Shown: positions 1 to 5,669 of the stretch, piece by piece
Position numbering within the stretch: the first letter of the stretch is position 1
Layout: each line of letters opens with the position of its first letter
DNA from: Chloroflexota bacterium
GTDB taxonomy: Bacteria; Chloroflexota; Limnocylindria; Limnocylindrales; CSP1-4
Direction of reading: 5' to 3'
Assembly: GCA_013696275.1 (NCBI GenBank)
Contig: JACCYW010000091.1
Location: 1-7,757 of the forward strand
Length of the DNA stretch: 7,757 bases
Notes under the pieces: model-generated
What the model saw: the letters and a program-made list of their open reading frames with translations, nothing else
Databases searched by the model: none
Told to the model about the DNA's origin: nothing
Position numbers and translations under genes: made by a program

Positions 1-230
1 AGGGTCAGGTGCGCGTCGGATCGGAGTCACTGCCCGTCGCGCCGGCCGCCACGGTCAGCTACACGGTCGCCGGCGACGCTTCGACCGGCGGAGTGGCGAC
101 CGACATCGACATGTATCTGTTCGTCACAGGCGACCATCTCGTCCTGGTCACCTTCACTGCGCCCACCCGCCGTGATGGTGACGCGTACGGCGGCCTCGAC
201 TCGATCATCCGGAGTATCCGCGCGATCTGA
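1..230 (+). CDS. C-terminal part of an unidentified protein (5' truncated by window edge)
   Basis: The reading frame is open from the first bases of the window and ends at TGA 228-230. The codons before the GTG at 9 (GGT CAG) are also open, so the true start lies outside and the GTG is probably internal. About 75 residues are visible. They contain two likely beta strands (around DIDMYLFVTGDHLVLVTF) followed by a short terminal helix, GGLDSIIRSIRAI. The pattern of a hydrophobic 'yLfvtgd.lvlvtFtap' strand and a closing 'ldsIirSir' helix recalls the C-terminus of small secreted or lipoprotein PsbP/LpqN/DUF1795-like domains. That is a resemblance only, and I do not assign a function. The next gene is convergent and ends 39 bp away; I see no obvious terminator hairpin in that gap. 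Confidence 0.7.
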   Translation, partial: GQVRVGSESLPVAPAATVSYTVAGDASTGGVATDIDMYLFVTGDHLVLVTFTAPTRRDGDAYGGLDSIIRSIRAI

Positions 231-269
231 GCGAGCTGTGGCGCGGGCGGATGATCGGTCAGTCGGCGG

Positions 270-1379
270 TCATGGGTCGGTGTGGATGATCACCCGCCTT
301 GCTCCATCACGCCGGCGCATGGCGCCGAGTGCCGCGTCCACCTCCTCGAGCGCGATCGTCTCCGTGACCAGCAGGTCGAGCGGGAGGCGCCCTTCCAGAT
401 ACCAGGAGCAGATCAGCGGGAAGTCGCGAGCGGGGACGGCTGAGCCATAGTTGGAGCCCAGGAGGCGCTGCCCGGCCTCCACGAAGGGATAGACATCCAG
501 CGCAGCACGCTCGCGCTGCGGAGTCATCCCGATCAGCGTGGTCGTACCACCGCGGCGGGTCCAGTCGATGGCCGACTCGATCGTCCCCGCCATGCCGATG
601 GCTTCCAGGACGTGGTCGGCACCGCCACCGTGCAGGCCGGCTATGACCTTTGCCGCATCGCCGACGAGCAGGGCGTCCGTGGCGCCCGCTTGTAGCGAGA
701 GTGCCAGCTTGGCCGGGACAGAGTCGACTGCGATCAGCGGGTCGGCTCCCGTCATCCGAGCGGCCATGATGGCCGACAACCCCACACCACCCGCCCCGAT
801 GACCACGACCGATCCGCCCGGCTTGACATGCGCCGTGTTCACCACCGCCCCCACGCCAGTCGTGACGGCACAGCCGATGAGGGCTGCGATGCGCGGCGGC
901 ATCCTCGGATCGACAGGTACAGCCGCCTCCGCAGCCACGACCTGCGCCGAACCGAACGTGCCGATGCCACTGTAGACGCCCATCGCGGTGCCATCGCCCC
1001 GGCGCAGACGTACCAGGTCAGCGGTCAGCCGATGACCCGCTCCCCGGGGATCAGTGCACAGCCACGACTCACCTCGGACGCAGAGCGAACATCTGGTGCA
1101 CGGAGCGATCCATGCCAGGACCACGAGCTGGCCGACGGCCAAGCCCTGGACATCCTCGCCGAGGGCCTCGACCACGCCCGCGCCCTCATGGCCCAGCACG
1201 ACCCCAGCCGGTCGCTCCCATTCGCCGTCGACGACATGCAGGTCAGAGCGACAGACGCCCGATGCCAGCATGCGCACGAGCACTTCTCCTCGACCTGGTG
1301 CATCCAGGATGAGCTTCTCGATGGCCAGCCGTTCGCCCGGGCCAGTGAAGACCGCACCACGGACGTGACGAAGGGTCAT
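270..1379 (-). CDS. Zinc-dependent alcohol dehydrogenase (MDR family, class I/III-like)
   Basis: This 369-residue protein has the usual length of a medium-chain Zn alcohol dehydrogenase, which oxidises an alcohol to an aldehyde or ketone with NAD in the cytoplasm. All diagnostic residues are visible. The catalytic zinc ligands are C43 (GVCRSDLH), H64-E65 (GHEGAG) and C170 (IGCAVTTG). The structural zinc cysteines are C94, C97, C100 and C108. S45 and H48 are in the proton-relay positions. The Rossmann glycines are GAGGVG 195-200, and D219 at the end of the second strand predicts NAD over NADP. Spacing matches horse liver ADH with a constant 3-4 residue shift. The ATG at 1379 fits the family N-terminus, but no good Shine-Dalgarno precedes it. 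A TATCCT hexamer (1395-1390 on this strand) lies only 10 nt upstream, so a very short leader is possible. Substrate is unknown: family members include formaldehyde/thiol-adduct and general alcohol dehydrogenases. The neighbours are unrelated in function, so context does not help. Confidence 0.95.
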   Translation of the reverse strand: MTLRHVRGAVFTGPGERLAIEKLILDAPGRGEVLVRMLASGVCRSDLHVVDGEWERPAGVVLGHEGAGVVEALGEDVQGLAVGQLVVLAWIAPCTRCSLCVRGESWLCTDPRGAGHRLTADLVRLRRGDGTAMGVYSGIGTFGSAQVVAAEAAVPVDPRMPPRIAALIGCAVTTGVGAVVNTAHVKPGGSVVVIGAGGVGLSAIMAARMTGADPLIAVDSVPAKLALSLQAGATDALLVGDAAKVIAGLHGGGADHVLEAIGMAGTIESAIDWTRRGGTTTLIGMTPQRERAALDVYPFVEAGQRLLGSNYGSAVPARDFPLICSWYLEGRLPLDLLVTETIALEEVDAALGAMRRRDGARRVIIHTDP

Positions 1380-1419
1380 GACCAGCCGCAGGATAGGGCT
1401 ACCTGCTAGTCCTACTCAT

Positions 1420-1424
1420 GGAGG
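1420..1424 (+). promoter_or_regulatory. Shine-Dalgarno that decides the cupin start
   Basis: GGAGG sits five bases before the ATG at 1430, the ideal spacing. The in-frame ATG at 1418 overlaps this element and has no ribosome-binding site of its own. The protein should therefore begin MDLDIRRFDQ. Confidence 0.75.
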
Positions 1425-1429
1425 CCAGG

Positions 1430-1780
1430 ATGGATCTCGACATCCGCCGTTTCGATCAGCCAGATGAGCAACGCCCCATGCCCCTCGGTCGCTTCGACCT
1501 GGTGCGCCTGGGCGGGACCTCGGTCGGCCGGGCGAGCTATCAGCCCGGCTGGCGATGGTCCCTGCACGTCGGCCAGGCGCTCGGGCAGTCGAGCTGCAGT
1601 GTGGAACACGTCGGCTTGGTCATCTCGGGCCGGAATCGGATCACCATGGATGACGGGCGTGTCATCGACGTGGGCCCAGGTGACCTCTTCGCCATCCCGG
1701 CCGGGCACGATAGCGAGGTCATCGGCGATGAACCGTACGTCTCACTGCATCTGCTGGGCGGCGCGTCCTACGCGCGCTGA
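1430..1780 (+). CDS. Small single-domain cupin protein
   Basis: With the ATG at 1430 this is a 116-residue protein filling a single cupin beta barrel, with no signal peptide and no second domain. Recognisable family blocks are FDQPDEQRP (8-16), PGWRWS (39-44), the first cupin motif around C56-SVEH60-VGLVISG67, and the second, GPGDLFAIPAGHD (82-94). H60 and H93 are candidate metal ligands. The classical HxH of motif 1 is replaced by E59-H60, so metal binding is not assured. Small cupins of this type are widespread hypothetical proteins that may be isomerases, dioxygenase-like enzymes or binding proteins; I cannot choose. The gene is divergent from the alcohol dehydrogenase (50 bp between starts) with no clear promoter in the spacer. 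Its last 62 bp are antisense to the end of the acyltransferase gene. An ATG at 1418 would add four residues (MEAR), which is less likely. Confidence 0.9.
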   Translation: MDLDIRRFDQPDEQRPMPLGRFDLVRLGGTSVGRASYQPGWRWSLHVGQALGQSSCSVEHVGLVISGRNRITMDDGRVIDVGPGDLFAIPAGHDSEVIGDEPYVSLHLLGGASYAR

Positions 1781-2546
1781 TGGGCGGCCCTGCCGCGACG
1801 TCGAGCCACGGTCGCTCGTTGAACACCTCGCTCAGCCAGGCACCGAAACGTCCGGGTTCGCGATCGTCGTGCGGGGCCAGCTCATCGAGCAGCCTCTGGA
1901 GCTCATCCTGCGTTCGCCGGATGAGTGACTGCGCGGCGGCTCGCCGGCTCTGGTCGACTTCGGTCGCGCCGTGGATGGGCATGCCGATGAGGATGCGCAC
2001 GGTCTTGCCGAACCGGATGCGGCGCGTGCCGCTGACCGCCACAGGCACGATGGGCACCCCGGCCATGAGCGCGAAGTGGGCGACACCCACCTCCAGCGGG
2101 CGTGCCTGGCCCTCAACGTCTGACAGGCGCCCCTCGCCAGCGATGGCGAGGATGGCGCCCGAGCGCAGCAGCCGGGCCGCGTTCCTGGTGACCTGGGCGA
2201 TATCCGAGCCACCCGGCTGGAAAGGGACGCCCCGCTCGGTCCACGTGATGAGGGCGTTGCGGCGACCGATGGTCATGTCCCGCTCGCGCGGGCCGAAGAT
2301 CAAGAATCGCCGACTACGGTCGGGCCAGGCACCCAGCAGGATGATGGGATCGGTCCATGACGGGTGGTTGAAGCAGACGATGTAGCCACCCGTCTCGGCA
2401 ACGGGCAGACGCTCGCGGCCGTCCACCCGCACGCGCAGGTACGCACCAGCGGCCAGCCGACAGAAGAGTCGGACCACGGCATCCTTGGCGCGCGCCCCGC
2501 GATGGCCGTGACCATCACTCCCCGCGACGTGGGTCGACCACCTCAC
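1719..2546 (-). CDS. PlsC-family glycerophospholipid acyltransferase
   Basis: This is a 275-residue LPLAT/PlsC-type protein. Family members transfer an acyl chain from acyl-ACP or acyl-CoA to lysophosphatidate or a related lipid at the inner face of the membrane. The catalytic HX4D motif is present as NHPSWTD (H61, D66). Block III appears as GEGRLSD (E138, G139), a variant of FPEGTRS. Block IV is VPIVPVAVSG (164-173). Block II (RGVPFQPGGSD, 105-115) lacks the Arg usually found there, so the acceptor may differ from lysophosphatidate. The GTG start at 2546 overlaps the stop of the upstream response-regulator gene (GTGA), suggesting translational coupling. An alternative GTG at 2477, preceded by AAGGA, would remove 23 poorly conserved residues and cannot be excluded. 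The C-terminal tail beyond about residue 250 is Arg/Ala-rich and unlike the family core. Its last 20 codons and stop lie antisense to the cupin gene. Confidence 0.88.
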   Translation of the reverse strand: MRWSTHVAGSDGHGHRGARAKDAVVRLFCRLAAGAYLRVRVDGRERLPVAETGGYIVCFNHPSWTDPIILLGAWPDRSRRFLIFGPRERDMTIGRRNALITWTERGVPFQPGGSDIAQVTRNAARLLRSGAILAIAGEGRLSDVEGQARPLEVGVAHFALMAGVPIVPVAVSGTRRIRFGKTVRILIGMPIHGATEVDQSRRAAAQSLIRRTQDELQRLLDELAPHDDREPGRFGAWLSEVFNERPWLDVAAGPPISARRTRRPADAVRRTVHRR

Positions 2547-3610
2547 CGAGCCGCTGGCGCCGGGATCCGATCATCTGAGTGCGGCGCGGCGAACAGTCGT
2601 GCCGCCGGCGGGAGCGGTACGCCGGGCGGCAGGCCGGCCTCCGCCTGGTCGATCTCATCGATGAACATGGGCACCAGCGTCGGGTCGAACTGGCGGCCCG
2701 CCTCCCGCCGGAGTTCGTCACATGCCTCTTCCCTGGAGCGGGCCGGGCGATACGGCCGACCCTGGTGCATGGCGTCGTAGGCGTCGGCGACGGCGACGAT
2801 CCGAGCGCCCAGTGGGATCGCGTCGTGGCGAAGACCGTCGGGGTAGCCGCGGCCGTCCCAGCGCTCGTGGTGGTGGCGGATGATGGGCGTGAAGGAGCGT
2901 GCCGATCGGAGCGGACGGCAGATCCGTTCCCCGATCTCCGGATGGCGAGCCAGGGTCGCGCGATCGGCGTCGGTGAGTGGCCCCACCTTGTGCAGCAGTG
3001 GTTCCGGTATGGCGATCTTGCCGACATCATGCAAGAGCGCGCCGTAGGCCACCCCGTCGAGGTCCACATCCCGTAGACCGACCTGGACGGCGAGTCGGGC
3101 AGCGCGGTGCGCCATCCGCCGGCAGTGTCCGTCCAACGTCGCATCCTTGGCCTCGACCGCATTGGCGAGCGCGGCCACGATAGCGTGCGCCTCCTCCATC
3201 CGTAACACGACCGCACGCATCCGTACGGCACTTCTCATGCGCGCGAGCAACTCGAGCTGATGGAACGGCTTGGTCACGAAGTCGTTGGCACCTGCATCCA
3301 GGCCAGCCACGATATCCTCCACCGCGCCGCGAGCCGTGACGATGATCACGGGTAGCGCAAAGGTCCGGGGGTCGGCCCGCAGGCGCCGGCAGATCTCGTG
3401 GCCATCCGCGCCGGGCATCGTCACATCCAGCAGGATCAGGTGGGGCTGGTGCTCAGCTATCACCGACAGGGCGTGCTTGCCATCAGACACGCTGACCACG
3501 CGATACCCCTCCGCCATCAAGATGCGCGCGAGCAACCGCTGGACGGCTTGATCATCCTCGATGACACAGACGAGCGGCGCATCGACGACGGGCCATGGTC
3601 CCTCGGCCAC
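2543..3610 (-). CDS. Response regulator with HD-GYP domain (predicted c-di-GMP phosphodiesterase)
   Basis: This is a 355-residue two-domain protein. The receiver domain (about 13-130) has the acidic pocket E18-D19-D20, phospho-acceptor D62 (LILLDVTMPG), T92 and K114 (KPF). An HD-GYP domain follows (about 140-325) with H162, HD 194-195 (LLHDVGKIAIPE), H223, HHHE 246-249, GYP 255-257 (DGRGYPDG), D276 and RPY. The core metal-binding and signature residues are present, so it should be an active phosphodiesterase that hydrolyses c-di-GMP to pGpG or GMP when phosphorylated by a sensor kinase. No such kinase lies in this window. There is no DNA-binding domain. The open frame extends to an ATG at 3721. 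I chose the GTG at 3610 because a purine-rich site (AGGAAGGG, 3622-3615) precedes it, the receiver fold begins soon after, the extra 37 residues are low-complexity, and a good promoter lies between the two starts. It overlaps the downstream acyltransferase start by four bases. Confidence 0.93.
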   Translation of the reverse strand: MAEGPWPVVDAPLVCVIEDDQAVQRLLARILMAEGYRVVSVSDGKHALSVIAEHQPHLILLDVTMPGADGHEICRRLRADPRTFALPVIIVTARGAVEDIVAGLDAGANDFVTKPFHQLELLARMRSAVRMRAVVLRMEEAHAIVAALANAVEAKDATLDGHCRRMAHRAARLAVQVGLRDVDLDGVAYGALLHDVGKIAIPEPLLHKVGPLTDADRATLARHPEIGERICRPLRSARSFTPIIRHHHERWDGRGYPDGLRHDAIPLGARIVAVADAYDAMHQGRPYRPARSREEACDELRREAGRQFDPTLVPMFIDEIDQAEAGLPPGVPLPPAARLFAAPHSDDRIPAPAAR

Positions 3611-3675
3611 GTCTCCCTTCCTCTCTCGTCCCTCACGACCGTCCCCAGACTCCCAGACCCGTCGGCCGCGGCCGG

Positions 3676-3704
3676 AGTATAGCGTGGTTGTACTTCCGTG
3701 AGAA
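3676..3704 (-). promoter_or_regulatory. Predicted promoter of the HD-GYP/acyltransferase operon
   Basis: On the minus strand TTCTCA (3704-3699) is separated by 17 bp from TATACT (3681-3676), a good -10 with housekeeping-sigma spacing. Transcription would begin near 3669, leaving a leader of about 60 nt before the GTG at 3610. The position supports that start, since the ATG at 3721 would lie upstream of the transcript. This is a consensus match by eye; no expression data exist here. Confidence 0.5.
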
Positions 3705-3734
3705 GGTCGCACTACTCTCATCTGATCGGGATCC

Positions 3735-3811
3735 GAGGGCGGACAGCCCTCCCCGCATCCAGGCAGGGAAACCTGAGAAGAGACGGACGAGACATCAGCG
3801 GACTTCTTCTC
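3735..3811 (+). other. Cluster of short hairpins, possible structured RNA or leader
   Basis: Three nested or adjacent stems occur within 80 bp. GAGGGC/GCCCTC (3735-3740 with 3746-3751) has a 5-nt loop. CAGG-GAAA-CCTG (3763-3774) has a GNRA tetraloop. GAGAAGA/TCTTCTC (3775-3781 with 3805-3811) follows directly. A further CTGCT-GTA-AGCAG stem occurs shortly after (about 3833-3845). The density is suggestive, but in GC-rich DNA short stems are common, and I cannot match a known RNA family. The strand is uncertain. Confidence 0.2.
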
Positions 3812-3860
3812 CTGACTGACACCACTCGGCGTGCTGCTGTAAGCAGGTTAGGGCACCACG

Positions 3861-3910
3861 TGACAGGGTGTCAAGTACCAAGTGACACGTTTCCGACATT
3901 GACGCGTTCC
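3861..3910. repeat. TGACA/TGTCA repeat cluster, candidate operator or relic element end
   Basis: TGACA-GGG-TGTCA (3861-3873) is a perfect short palindrome. GTGTCA (3868-3873) pairs with TGACAC (3883-3888) across nine bases. TGACACGTTTCC (3883-3894) is then nearly repeated as TGACGCGTTCC (3900-3910). A CACGTG palindrome overlaps the left end (3857-3862). The two TGACA copies are 22 bp apart, about two helical turns. Such clustered half-sites look like a multi-site operator. Alternatively, short degenerate repeats are also found at transposable element ends, but no transposase is nearby. Confidence 0.35.
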
Positions 3911-4019
3911 TACAGGGCAACGCGACCCAGTCGAGGCGTGGGAGCTGAGCGAGCACCCTTGGGCACTTTGCGCCAGATGGGCATCGCAGCGCCACAGTCT
4001 CGCCATCTTTCGCCGGATG

Positions 4020-4050
4020 CGATCTCAGGTGCACCGCTGACACGAGATCG
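4020..4050. repeat. Inverted repeat with an inner 8-bp palindrome
   Basis: CGATCTC (4020-4026) and GAGATCG (4044-4050) form perfect 7-bp arms around 17 bases. Those bases contain GGTGCACC (4028-4035), itself a perfect palindrome. It may be a regulator site for the importer operon 300 bp downstream or a chance feature. It is followed by no T tract, so it is not a terminator. Confidence 0.3.
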
Positions 4051-4353
4051 GAGTCCCAGCCTCGGATCGTGGCTCCCACATGCCCCATTGGCACAACATG
4101 CCCGTCTCTCATCCTCCCCGCGTCCGCTGGCGACCGCGGGTGAGGCTCGCCACCGCAGGGATCTGCCTCGAACTGCTGTTGCGTGTCGACTCGTGGAGGT
4201 CGCCATGGCTGCGGCACGGGACAGCGGCGGCTGCGCACGGCGGTGGTGGTGCTACGATGCCGCCAGCCGCCTTGGCCGGGGAGGATTCCGCGCAGGCAGG
4301 CTAGGCCGGACGCCACGGATGCACGATCCCCCGGTCACCCAGAGGAGGAGCAC

Positions 4354-5583
4354 ATGCGAACCCGTACCATCGGGCTGGCCCTATTCGCCTGCCTGAGCAT
4401 CATCGCGCTCGGCTGCACGCCGGCGGCGACCCAGGCTCCCAGCCGCGCTGCGAGTGCCGCAGCCTCACAGGCCGCCAGTGATGAACCCAGTGCAGCGGCC
4501 AGCGAGGAACCAACCGACGCTGCCAGCGACGAGCCGAGCGACGAGCCGAGCGACGAGCCGAGCGACGGAGCCAGCGGCTCTCCGAGCGCCGGCCTGCGCA
4601 TCGGTGTGGTCACCGATGTCGGCATGCTCGAGGACCGCTCCTTCAACCAATTCTCGAACCAGGGAGCCGTCGACGCCGCCATGGAGCTGGGCGGCGAGCA
4701 CCGCGTCATCATCACCGAGGACATCTCGGACTACGCGGGGAACATCCAGACGTTCATCGACGATGGCTTTGATGTCGTCGTGACCATCGGCTTCCTTATC
4801 GGGACTGACACGCTCAATGCCGCCAAGGCAAACCCGGACGTCTCGTTCATCGGCGTCGATCAGGGCATCTGCATCGATGAGGAGGGAAACGCCGACGCCA
4901 CGTTCACCTGCGCTGGCGATGCGGCCACGCTCGTACCGAACTACCAAGGCATCGTCTTCGCTGAAGCACAGCCTGGTTACCTTGCCGGCTTGGTCGCCGG
5001 TACGATCACCGAGACGAATGTCATCGGCGCGGTGGCGGGTACCAATGTGCCTGCGGTCGTGGCCTACATAGAGGGCTACACCAACGGTGCGACCTCGGTC
5101 AACCCGGACATCGAGGTCTTGAACCAGGAGGCCAATCCCGATCCCGCCATCGGGTTCAACGATCCGACTCGGGGCGCACAGATAGCCGACGAGATGCTGG
5201 CGGCCGATGCTGATGTCATCTTCCAGGTGGCCGGCGGCACCGGCGAGGGTGTGCTCGAGACGGCATGTGCGGCGGGTATCTACGGCATCGGGGTCGATGT
5301 CGACCAGGAGATGTCTCTTGGCGCCACCAACCCGGCGGCGGCTGAGTGCATCGTCACGAGTGCCGAGAAGAAGCTCCAGCAGACCGTGAGCACGGTCATC
5401 CTGAGCGTTGCCGACGGCTCGTTCGAGCCCGGCGAGGTGCGCTATGACGCCTCATCCGAGCCGCCCGCCATCGGGCTCTCGCCCTTCACCAACTTCCCCG
5501 AGCTACTCACCGAGGAACTTCAGACCGCGCTCGATGAGGCCACCGCCGGCTTCGTCGATGGGAGTCTCGACCCGGCTCCCTAG
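4354..5583 (+). CDS. BMP/PnrA-family substrate-binding lipoprotein of an ABC importer (probable nucleoside binder)
   Basis: This 409-residue protein is anchored outside the cytoplasmic membrane and delivers ligand to the transporter encoded downstream. Residues 1-20 form a signal peptide (basic start, then hydrophobic LALFACLSIIALG) ending in lipobox ALGC with lipidated C21. A disordered Ala/Ser/Glu/Pro/Asp linker (about 22-79) lifts the domain off the membrane. The BMP domain runs from about 81 (LRIGVVTDVG) with family blocks DRSFNQ (94-99), FAEAQPGYLAG (202-212), QVAGGTGEGV (291-300) and GIGVDVDQ (311-318). The family includes Treponema PnrA, Borrelia BmpA-D and Bacillus NupN, which bind purine or other nucleosides; nucleoside is therefore the likely ligand. 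The ATG at 4354 has AGGAGG (4343-4348) five bases upstream and is right for the signal peptide, although the frame is open from 4183. C173 and C186 could form a disulfide. Confidence 0.95.
   Translation: MRTRTIGLALFACLSIIALGCTPAATQAPSRAASAAASQAASDEPSAAASEEPTDAASDEPSDEPSDEPSDGASGSPSAGLRIGVVTDVGMLEDRSFNQFSNQGAVDAAMELGGEHRVIITEDISDYAGNIQTFIDDGFDVVVTIGFLIGTDTLNAAKANPDVSFIGVDQGICIDEEGNADATFTCAGDAATLVPNYQGIVFAEAQPGYLAGLVAGTITETNVIGAVAGTNVPAVVAYIEGYTNGATSVNPDIEVLNQEANPDPAIGFNDPTRGAQIADEMLAADADVIFQVAGGTGEGVLETACAAGIYGIGVDVDQEMSLGATNPAAAECIVTSAEKKLQQTVSTVILSVADGSFEPGEVRYDASSEPPAIGLSPFTNFPELLTEELQTALDEATAGFVDGSLDPAP
4525..4567 (+). repeat. 12-bp tandem repeat in the lipoprotein linker
   Basis: Three exact copies of agcgacgagccg (4525-4536, 4537-4548, 4549-4560) and a partial fourth (to 4567) encode SDEPSDEPSDEPSDG. 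The unit is a multiple of three, so copy-number change by slippage would alter linker length without breaking the frame. Confidence 0.9.
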
Positions 5584-5604
5584 GTCGACCTCGATCGCTT
5601 CAGG

Positions 5605-5633
5605 ACGGCGGCTCGGACCTCCCGAGCCGCCGT
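5605..5633 (+). terminator. Strong hairpin between binding-protein and ATPase genes
   Basis: A perfect 12-bp GC-rich stem (ACGGCGGCTCGG at 5605-5616 with its complement at 5622-5633) closes a five-base loop, ending 22 bp after the lipoprotein stop codon. It is followed by TCTTCGTGTC, which is only weakly T-rich. It is best read as a partial terminator or mRNA-stabilising hairpin that gives more binding protein than ATPase, as known for other binding-protein-dependent operons. Full termination is possible if the downstream promoter is real. Confidence 0.8.
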
Positions 5634-5655
5634 TCTTCGTGTCATGCCGCTCGGC

Positions 5656-5661
5656 TATGCT
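5656..5661 (+). promoter_or_regulatory. Candidate -10 for a leaderless ATPase transcript
   Basis: TATGCT lies eight bases before the ATG at 5670, so transcription starting 6-9 bases after it would begin at or next to the start codon. There is no Shine-Dalgarno sequence before this ATG, which fits leaderless initiation. No good -35 is seen (TTCTTC at 5634-5639 would give a 16-bp spacer). Prediction by eye. Confidence 0.4.
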
Positions 5662-5669
5662 GCGCCACG

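Larger units (their letters stand above)
3722..4353. other. Gene-poor spacer upstream of the importer operon
   Basis: About 630 bp hold no reading frame I believe. The open frames on both strands (for example 3795-4316 minus) translate to Cys/Arg/Pro/His-rich sequence with no domain and no ribosome-binding site. What is visible is a run of short hairpins (3735-3845), TGACA/TGTCA repeats (3861-3910), a nested inverted repeat (4020-4050), a direct repeat ACATGCCC at 4078-4085 and 4096-4103 around a TTGGCA hexamer (4088-4093), and a TACGAT hexamer (4253-4258) that could be a -10 for the lipoprotein gene. None of these promoters has both boxes convincing. No tRNA and no riboswitch class that I recognise is present. 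Confidence 0.6.

Noticed and set aside
249..291. Direct repeat GGATGATC (249-256 and 284-291) across the convergent gene junction
   Set aside because: It is only eight bases and partly coding, with no matching structure. It is most likely chance.
828..1409. Plus-strand frames opposite the alcohol dehydrogenase
   Set aside because: They are shadows of a fully motif-supported dehydrogenase on the minus strand, with no domains of their own.
3611..3721. N-terminal extension of the HD-GYP regulator from ATG 3721
   Set aside because: The extra 37 residues are low-complexity and precede the receiver fold, and the best promoter (3676-3704) lies inside them. GTG 3610 has a ribosome-binding site.
3757..3815. 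Resemblance to TPP or c-di-GMP riboswitch fragments (CTGAGA, CAGGGAAACC)
   Set aside because: Only isolated short words match. The other conserved blocks of either riboswitch are missing, and no related gene follows closely on that strand.
3795..4316. 173-codon minus-strand frame in the spacer
   Set aside because: It has no ribosome-binding site and no recognisable domain, and its Cys/Arg/Pro/His-rich composition is unlike the neighbouring genes. It also runs through the repeat clusters.
4183..4353. Upstream extension of the lipoprotein frame from GTG 4183
   Set aside because: It would bury the signal peptide and lipobox behind 57 Arg-rich residues. The ATG at 4354 has an ideal AGGAGG.
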